Positions 60,829-64,000 of a stretch of DNA of 64,000 nucleotides are shown piece by piece. The DNA is from Scatosoma sp900555925. Its GTDB lineage: Bacteria; Bacillota; Clostridia; Christensenellales; Borkfalkiaceae. The first letter of the stretch is position 1, and each line of letters starts with the position of its first letter. The stretch covers positions 1 to 64,000 of the forward strand of contig CAUGYD010000002.1 of NCBI GenBank assembly GCA_959603585.1, given 5' to 3'. The notes under the pieces were generated by a model. The model worked only from the letters and a program-made list of their open reading frames with translations. It did no database searches and had not been told where the DNA came from. The position numbers and the translations under genes are program-made.

Positions 60829-61449
60829 TTATTCTGCCTGATCCTTTTTTGTTTCTATATAATTTACATCAATATTAAATCTTTGGTTATCTTTGGGATA
60901 TTCATTGTCTGTGAAGTGATTGAACCATATCTGTACTACTTTAAAAAATGGCGTACTCTCAACCAAGAATTTCGGCGGAAGAATATACTCTACCTTTCCG
61001 TACTTATAGCGCATTACTGCATAAGAAAAAGAGAAAGCATCAAATTCTATGGATTGGCTATAATACAATTCAACGTTATCCGTAGCCCTGATATAATTAC
61101 TAAATTCGTTTGCCCATTGTTTCGCTTGTGGTATTGCTAATTTAGGAGGATCATTATGGTGTATGTCCTGTATGCAAAAGCGTTGAAATAAGTGCCTTAT
61201 CTCATGCAATATAAAGTATTCAATCATCAGCGGCTGATTAAGTTCTTCATACGCCTTGACCACCGCTTGAATATTTACTTGTATATTGAAACCACTATCA
61301 CAAAAAGCAACTACCGCGACATTATCGTTATGAAAGAAACTCCAATGAACTTCATTTTCAAATTGGTAAAACGATTTGTTCCCGTCAATTATCTTTTGAA
61401 TAATAGGATGATATTTAGTTTTTAGAACTTCTAAAGTGTTTGAATCCAT
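60829..61449 (-). CDS. HExxH putative metallopeptidase, cassette 2
   Basis: 206 aa. HEIRH is conserved at the same position as in cassette 1, with IEFDAFSFSYAVMRYKYG. It differs at scattered residues and has an extra C-terminal tail of about 18 residues (RFNIDVNYIETKKDQAE), so the shorter end of the first copy may be a later truncation. The gap to the DUF3791 gene is larger here, 61 bp. Confidence 0.65.
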   Translation of the reverse strand: MDSNTLEVLKTKYHPIIQKIIDGNKSFYQFENEVHWSFFHNDNVAVVAFCDSGFNIQVNIQAVVKAYEELNQPLMIEYFILHEIRHLFQRFCIQDIHHNDPPKLAIPQAKQWANEFSNYIRATDNVELYYSQSIEFDAFSFSYAVMRYKYGKVEYILPPKFLVESTPFFKVVQIWFNHFTDNEYPKDNQRFNIDVNYIETKKDQAE

Positions 61450-61510
61450 GATTCTACCCTTTTATTTCGCACCTTGTTTTATAATAATACAATTATTGTT
61501 TTCCTATTTA

Positions 61511-61717
61511 CTAAACTGCTTGCCTTGATGCAATATACAAGTCAATATCATTCACGATATATTTGGGGCCGGTCGTGTGCAATGCCTCATAGAATGACTC
61601 AATGTATTCGCACACGGAATACTTATTAAAGAGTTCTATAACGGCTTTACCAGTCAGCTTTTTTTGCCGCCTGTATTCTTCTATGCAAAAGACAACAAAA
61701 GGCATTTCTTTACTCAT
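61511..61717 (-). CDS. DUF3791-family small protein, cassette 2
   Basis: 68 aa from MSKEMPFVVFCIEEY, chosen for the ATGA overlap with the preceding gene as in cassette 1. Only two differences from the first copy are visible (V for I near residue 8, Q for H near 18), so the pair is under strong constraint or duplicated recently. Confidence 0.75.
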   Translation of the reverse strand: MSKEMPFVVFCIEEYRRQKKLTGKAVIELFNKYSVCEYIESFYEALHTTGPKYIVNDIDLYIASRQAV

Positions 61718-61965
61718 ACCAATAGCCCCTCCTCCGGTAACTCTATTTCTCCCGTTTCTCTTTCGTTTTTCCATATATGATAGATTGCTAAGGGGCTGTA
61801 GTGCCATACCTTTGTTTCTTCTTTTTCAAGCAAAGCATACGTTTCCGATTGATAGAACACATTGATTGCCTCAATGTCGCTCAAGTGTTCTTCTCGCACA
61901 ATTATATCAACTACTTGCGGAACTATTGCCAAACTTAACAATGCAGAAAATTTTTCTTCGTTCAT
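61714..61965 (-). CDS. Small protein of DUF3990/DUF3791 cassette, cassette 2
   Basis: 83 aa from MNEEKFSALL, overlapping the DUF3990 gene by ATGA. It differs from the first copy at about four residues (for example DIEAINVF and WKNERETGEIE). Same place and length in the operon. Confidence 0.65.
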   Translation of the reverse strand: MNEEKFSALLSLAIVPQVVDIIVREEHLSDIEAINVFYQSETYALLEKEETKVWHYSPLAIYHIWKNERETGEIELPEEGLLV

Positions 61966-62447
61966 TTTTGTTGCACCTCCTCCCAACCTATAAATTTCAA
62001 ATGCCCCAAAGCCTTTTCGGTCGCAAATACATACTGATCATACAGCTTCTTTATTTTCAGAGCAGCAAGCGCCTGTTCTTTTGTATATAAACCAGTTAAG
62101 TAAAGTTGCAACGATTGAAATACATCATCATTTGCAACTGCTCCAATAATTAAATCGTACTTTTCCCCTTTATAAAGGCCGTTCCGATTGTCCGCAACGA
62201 AATCAAGCCATTCTTCATTAGCCTCTTTGAATCGTTTTACCAACAAGTCTGAAAATACTTCACCATCTATTTCATAGATATTTACTATTGCATTCCCGCC
62301 ACGCCGCGCAAATACCTTTCCTGCAAAATTTTCTGCTTGCGCCTTATTTGTAGTCGTATAAAACCCAAAACCAAAATCAAGGAACCGATTTTGGACAATG
62401 AGAGCAGGCTTTTCTACCTTTACATTACTACCGTGATAGATTATCAT
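61962..62447 (-). CDS. DUF3990 protein, ADP-ribosyltransferase fold, cassette 2
   Basis: 161 aa. All signature segments of the first copy (YHGSNVKVEKP, DFGFGFYTTTNKAQAENFA) are unchanged, while the middle differs (DGEVFSDLLVKRFKEANEEW against DETVFSVLSVKQFKGADEEW). Conservation of the presumed NAD site with change elsewhere suggests that both are active but could differ in target or partner choice. Confidence 0.78.
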   Translation of the reverse strand: MIIYHGSNVKVEKPALIVQNRFLDFGFGFYTTTNKAQAENFAGKVFARRGGNAIVNIYEIDGEVFSDLLVKRFKEANEEWLDFVADNRNGLYKGEKYDLIIGAVANDDVFQSLQLYLTGLYTKEQALAALKIKKLYDQYVFATEKALGHLKFIGWEEVQQK

Positions 62448-62743
62448 ACTTTCACCTCTAACTTTGCTATCTTCTTATTTTCCGCTTTTAATTCTTTAAT
62501 AAGTTTTTCTACAACCTTTCGCCTATCAAGTTTTTCTTCCGTTTCAGCAAGGGCGTTTTTATCTTTCCCCAAATACAAAGTACAAATCTTTTCCCCAGTT
62601 CTAAACCGCAAATAAAAATATGTGCGCCCGTTTTGTACTTTTGGTATTATTTTTCCTTTCGGCAATTTAGAAAGTTCTTCCTCATACATACTGAGTAAAA
62701 TCTCGTTTCGCTGTCTTTCTTTTTTTAGTACAGTTTCAATCAT
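62444..62743 (-). CDS. Small basic protein, first gene of cassette 2
   Basis: 99 aa, about 92% identical by eye to the first gene of cassette 1. The LPKGKIIPKVQNGRTYFYLRFR core is identical. It overlaps the DUF3990 start by ATGA. Starts directly after a near-consensus promoter. Confidence 0.6.
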   Translation of the reverse strand: MIETVLKKERQRNEILLSMYEEELSKLPKGKIIPKVQNGRTYFYLRFRTGEKICTLYLGKDKNALAETEEKLDRRKVVEKLIKELKAENKKIAKLEVKV

Positions 62744-62760
62744 ACTCGCTCCTTATATTT

Positions 62761-62790
62761 ATTATACCCTACATTCAACAAAAAAGTCAA
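62761..62790 (-). promoter_or_regulatory. Promoter of cassette 2
   Basis: TTGACT, 18 bases, TATAAT on the minus strand. Compared with cassette 1 there is one T more in the spacer and A to T at the end of the -35 box, so it should be weaker. Confidence 0.8.
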
Positions 62791-62828
62791 TAGTTATTGT
62801 GCAGTAAATTTTGTCCTTTTCAATAAAG

Positions 62829-62859
62829 AAAAAGCTCCGCAAGTAGCGGAGACTTTTTT
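62829..62859. terminator. Bidirectional terminator downstream of ATPase gene
   Basis: CTCCGC, loop AAGTA, GCGGAG, with A-run on the left and six T on the right. On the minus strand it ends the ATPase gene 46 bp after its stop. Confidence 0.8.
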
Positions 62860-62904
62860 CTATTACTTTGCTTATTTTGCAAATATTTATGTTTTTAATA
62901 CAAA

Positions 62905-64000
62905 TTAAACAAGTGTGTATTTATCTTTACGGACATTAAACGCTTTTTTTCCGCCCTCAAGAATTTCGCATATATGTCCTTGAATGCCTTTTTGATTCAA
63001 TATGCCATTCTTAATTGAGCCATCACTATTTGTTAAAATAGTATTGTTTTCTATTGAGCCAGATCTATATTCAAATCTGTAATTTTCATTTGGGCTATTT
63101 GCACCTTTTTGATTAGCAACAATAATTTCTTCCGCATCAGAACCTAACACAATGTTTGCATTGTGAGTCACTATAATGATTTGTCTGGCATATTTTTTCT
63201 GTCTTAAAAAATCCACTAATTCATAGTAAATAGAACGATTATCCAAATTATCCTCAGGTTGATCAATTAATATCGGGCATTCAGAATCAGCCAAATTAAT
63301 AAGCAGTTTTAATAATACTAATGCTTTTTTACCTGGGGACATTGTTTGGATTTTATCTTCATCAAGTTCAATTGTATAAATTATGTTATACCAATTCGAT
63401 AATATTGCGCGCAAAGCTTCCTCAAGAGAAACACTTTTCTTTAATAAGGATTTTCCGTCAAAATCAAACAATGGATAAATTAGCTTTTCTAAAACATCTT
63501 CGCTAATATCTGCTGGATTCGCATCTTCATAAAACGTATAGATTACTTTTAATTTTTTGTTATTAAACAAATCTCGTATTTTACTGTCAAAAGCTTCTAA
63601 TCTAAACGGTGCAGTTGCAAGGAAAGTCATAGAACTGTCGAGACCTTTCGCCTTCTCATTAACGAAACTTGCGTATTTTTGATGTAAGTCATCAAAAATT
63701 GCTATTTTATGAATAATCTTTTTTAATAAAGCTTTGAATATTTGCTTTTGATTTTGCACCTGCACCTGTAATGTTTCGGCTGTTTTAAGTTTGTTTTCTT
63801 CTTCAATTAGTAATGCATTAATGGTTTTTAATGTTTCTGTTTTTTCAAGTATTTGTTCTTTCGCTTCAATTTCAACTCTAAGTGTGCTGATTTCGCTATT
63901 AATCTTTTCAATATCCGCGTTTAAGTCTACCAATATTTTTTGCCTTTCTTCACCCCAGTCGTGATTTATGGAGTCTGTATATTTGCGTATAAATTCATCA
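62905..64000 (-). CDS. SMC/TrlF-like ATPase, C-terminal part (cut by window edge)
   Basis: At least 364 codons, open to the window end. A long Lys/Glu coiled coil comes first (IEKINSEISTLRVEIEAKEQILEKTETLK). The ABC-type signature TMSPGKKALVLLKLLI, the Walker B segment CPILIDQPEDNLDNRSIYYELVDFL and the switch His in IIIVTHNANIVLGSDAEEIIVANQ follow. QPEDNLD with THNxN is typical of TrlF-like and other ATPases of bacterial defence genes. The Walker A part, and any nuclease or PHP domain, lie outside. Its promoter is not in the window. Confidence 0.75.
   Translation of the reverse strand, partial: DEFIRKYTDSINHDWGEERQKILVDLNADIEKINSEISTLRVEIEAKEQILEKTETLKTINALLIEEENKLKTAETLQVQVQNQKQIFKALLKKIIHKIAIFDDLHQKYASFVNEKAKGLDSSMTFLATAPFRLEAFDSKIRDLFNNKKLKVIYTFYEDANPADISEDVLEKLIYPLFDFDGKSLLKKSVSLEEALRAILSNWYNIIYTIELDEDKIQTMSPGKKALVLLKLLINLADSECPILIDQPEDNLDNRSIYYELVDFLRQKKYARQIIIVTHNANIVLGSDAEEIIVANQKGANSPNENYRFEYRSGSIENNTILTNSDGSIKNGILNQKGIQGHICEILEGGKKAFNVRKDKYTLV

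Overview
The window looks like a chromosomal stretch of an anaerobic, gut- or rumen-type Bacillota (Clostridia). The evidence is Gram-positive style lipoproteins, membrane-anchored secreted proteins ending in a hydrophobic helix plus RKK, strong AGGAGG ribosome sites, AraC regulators next to ABC sugar importers, and clostridial mobile elements. The exact lineage cannot be read from the sequence. Almost every gene lies on the minus strand; the exceptions are three AraC regulators, an AraC remnant and one tiny ORF.

Layout. (1) 1-1820: the end of a mobilizable element, with a relaxase running off the left edge, two small DNA-binding proteins and a sigma factor. (2) 1949-10735: a catabolic operon with an enolase-superfamily sugar-acid dehydratase, an intracellular GH10 xylanase, an SDR, an RraA-like protein, a beta-propeller lactonase, a nitroreductase, an SGNH esterase, KDPG aldolase and KDG kinase. 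(3) 10838-26361: GH1, an AraC regulator, GH43, GH38, a large lipoprotein with recently duplicated domains, a GH43 lipoprotein, and a complete ABC sugar importer. One 18-bp motif (TTTGCAnTATATTCACTT) sits in front of both the regulator and the importer, and a shorter match lies in front of the dehydratase. Regions 2 and 3 are therefore probably one regulon. (4) 26666-30970: a decayed Gfo/Idh gene, a quinone-oxidoreductase-like MDR, a type I dehydroquinase-like enzyme, an SDR and a second AraC. (5) 31001-32622: a truncated second copy of the region-1 element, about 30.3 kb away in the same orientation. (6) 32798-43222: an FAD oxidoreductase, an IS30 insertion that replaced the ribokinase C-terminus, GH1, an unrecognised probable (alpha/alpha)6-barrel protein, GH2, a third AraC and a nucleoside hydrolase. 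(7) 43251-56081: three tandem paralogous beta-propeller lipoproteins, two paralogous anchored surface proteins, an LplABC-type importer and a third anchored surface protein. All three surface proteins carry dockerin-like D-x-[ND]-x-D-G-x-C-D-x-C repeats. The strong promoter at the head of this block has a run of eight G/C pairs in its spacer.

(8) 56532-64000 is visibly more AT-rich and of a different kind. It holds two near-identical five-gene operons (small basic protein, DUF3990 ADP-ribosyltransferase-fold protein, 83-aa protein, DUF3791 protein, HExxH putative metallopeptidase), each behind a near-consensus promoter. Between them are a SWIM zinc-finger protein, a small zinc-ribbon protein and an AraC fragment. 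At the right edge is a partial SMC/TrlF-like ATPase. I read this as a conflict or defence-type accessory island, and the duplicated cassette is the best candidate here for an undescribed system.

In combination, secreted and surface proteins would bind and trim plant hemicellulose, two ABC importers would bring in oligosaccharides, and intracellular GH10, GH1, GH43, GH38 and GH2 enzymes would finish them. The sugar or uronic-acid products would then enter a 2-keto-3-deoxygluconate route to pyruvate and glyceraldehyde-3-phosphate. No rRNA, tRNA or CRISPR array was seen.
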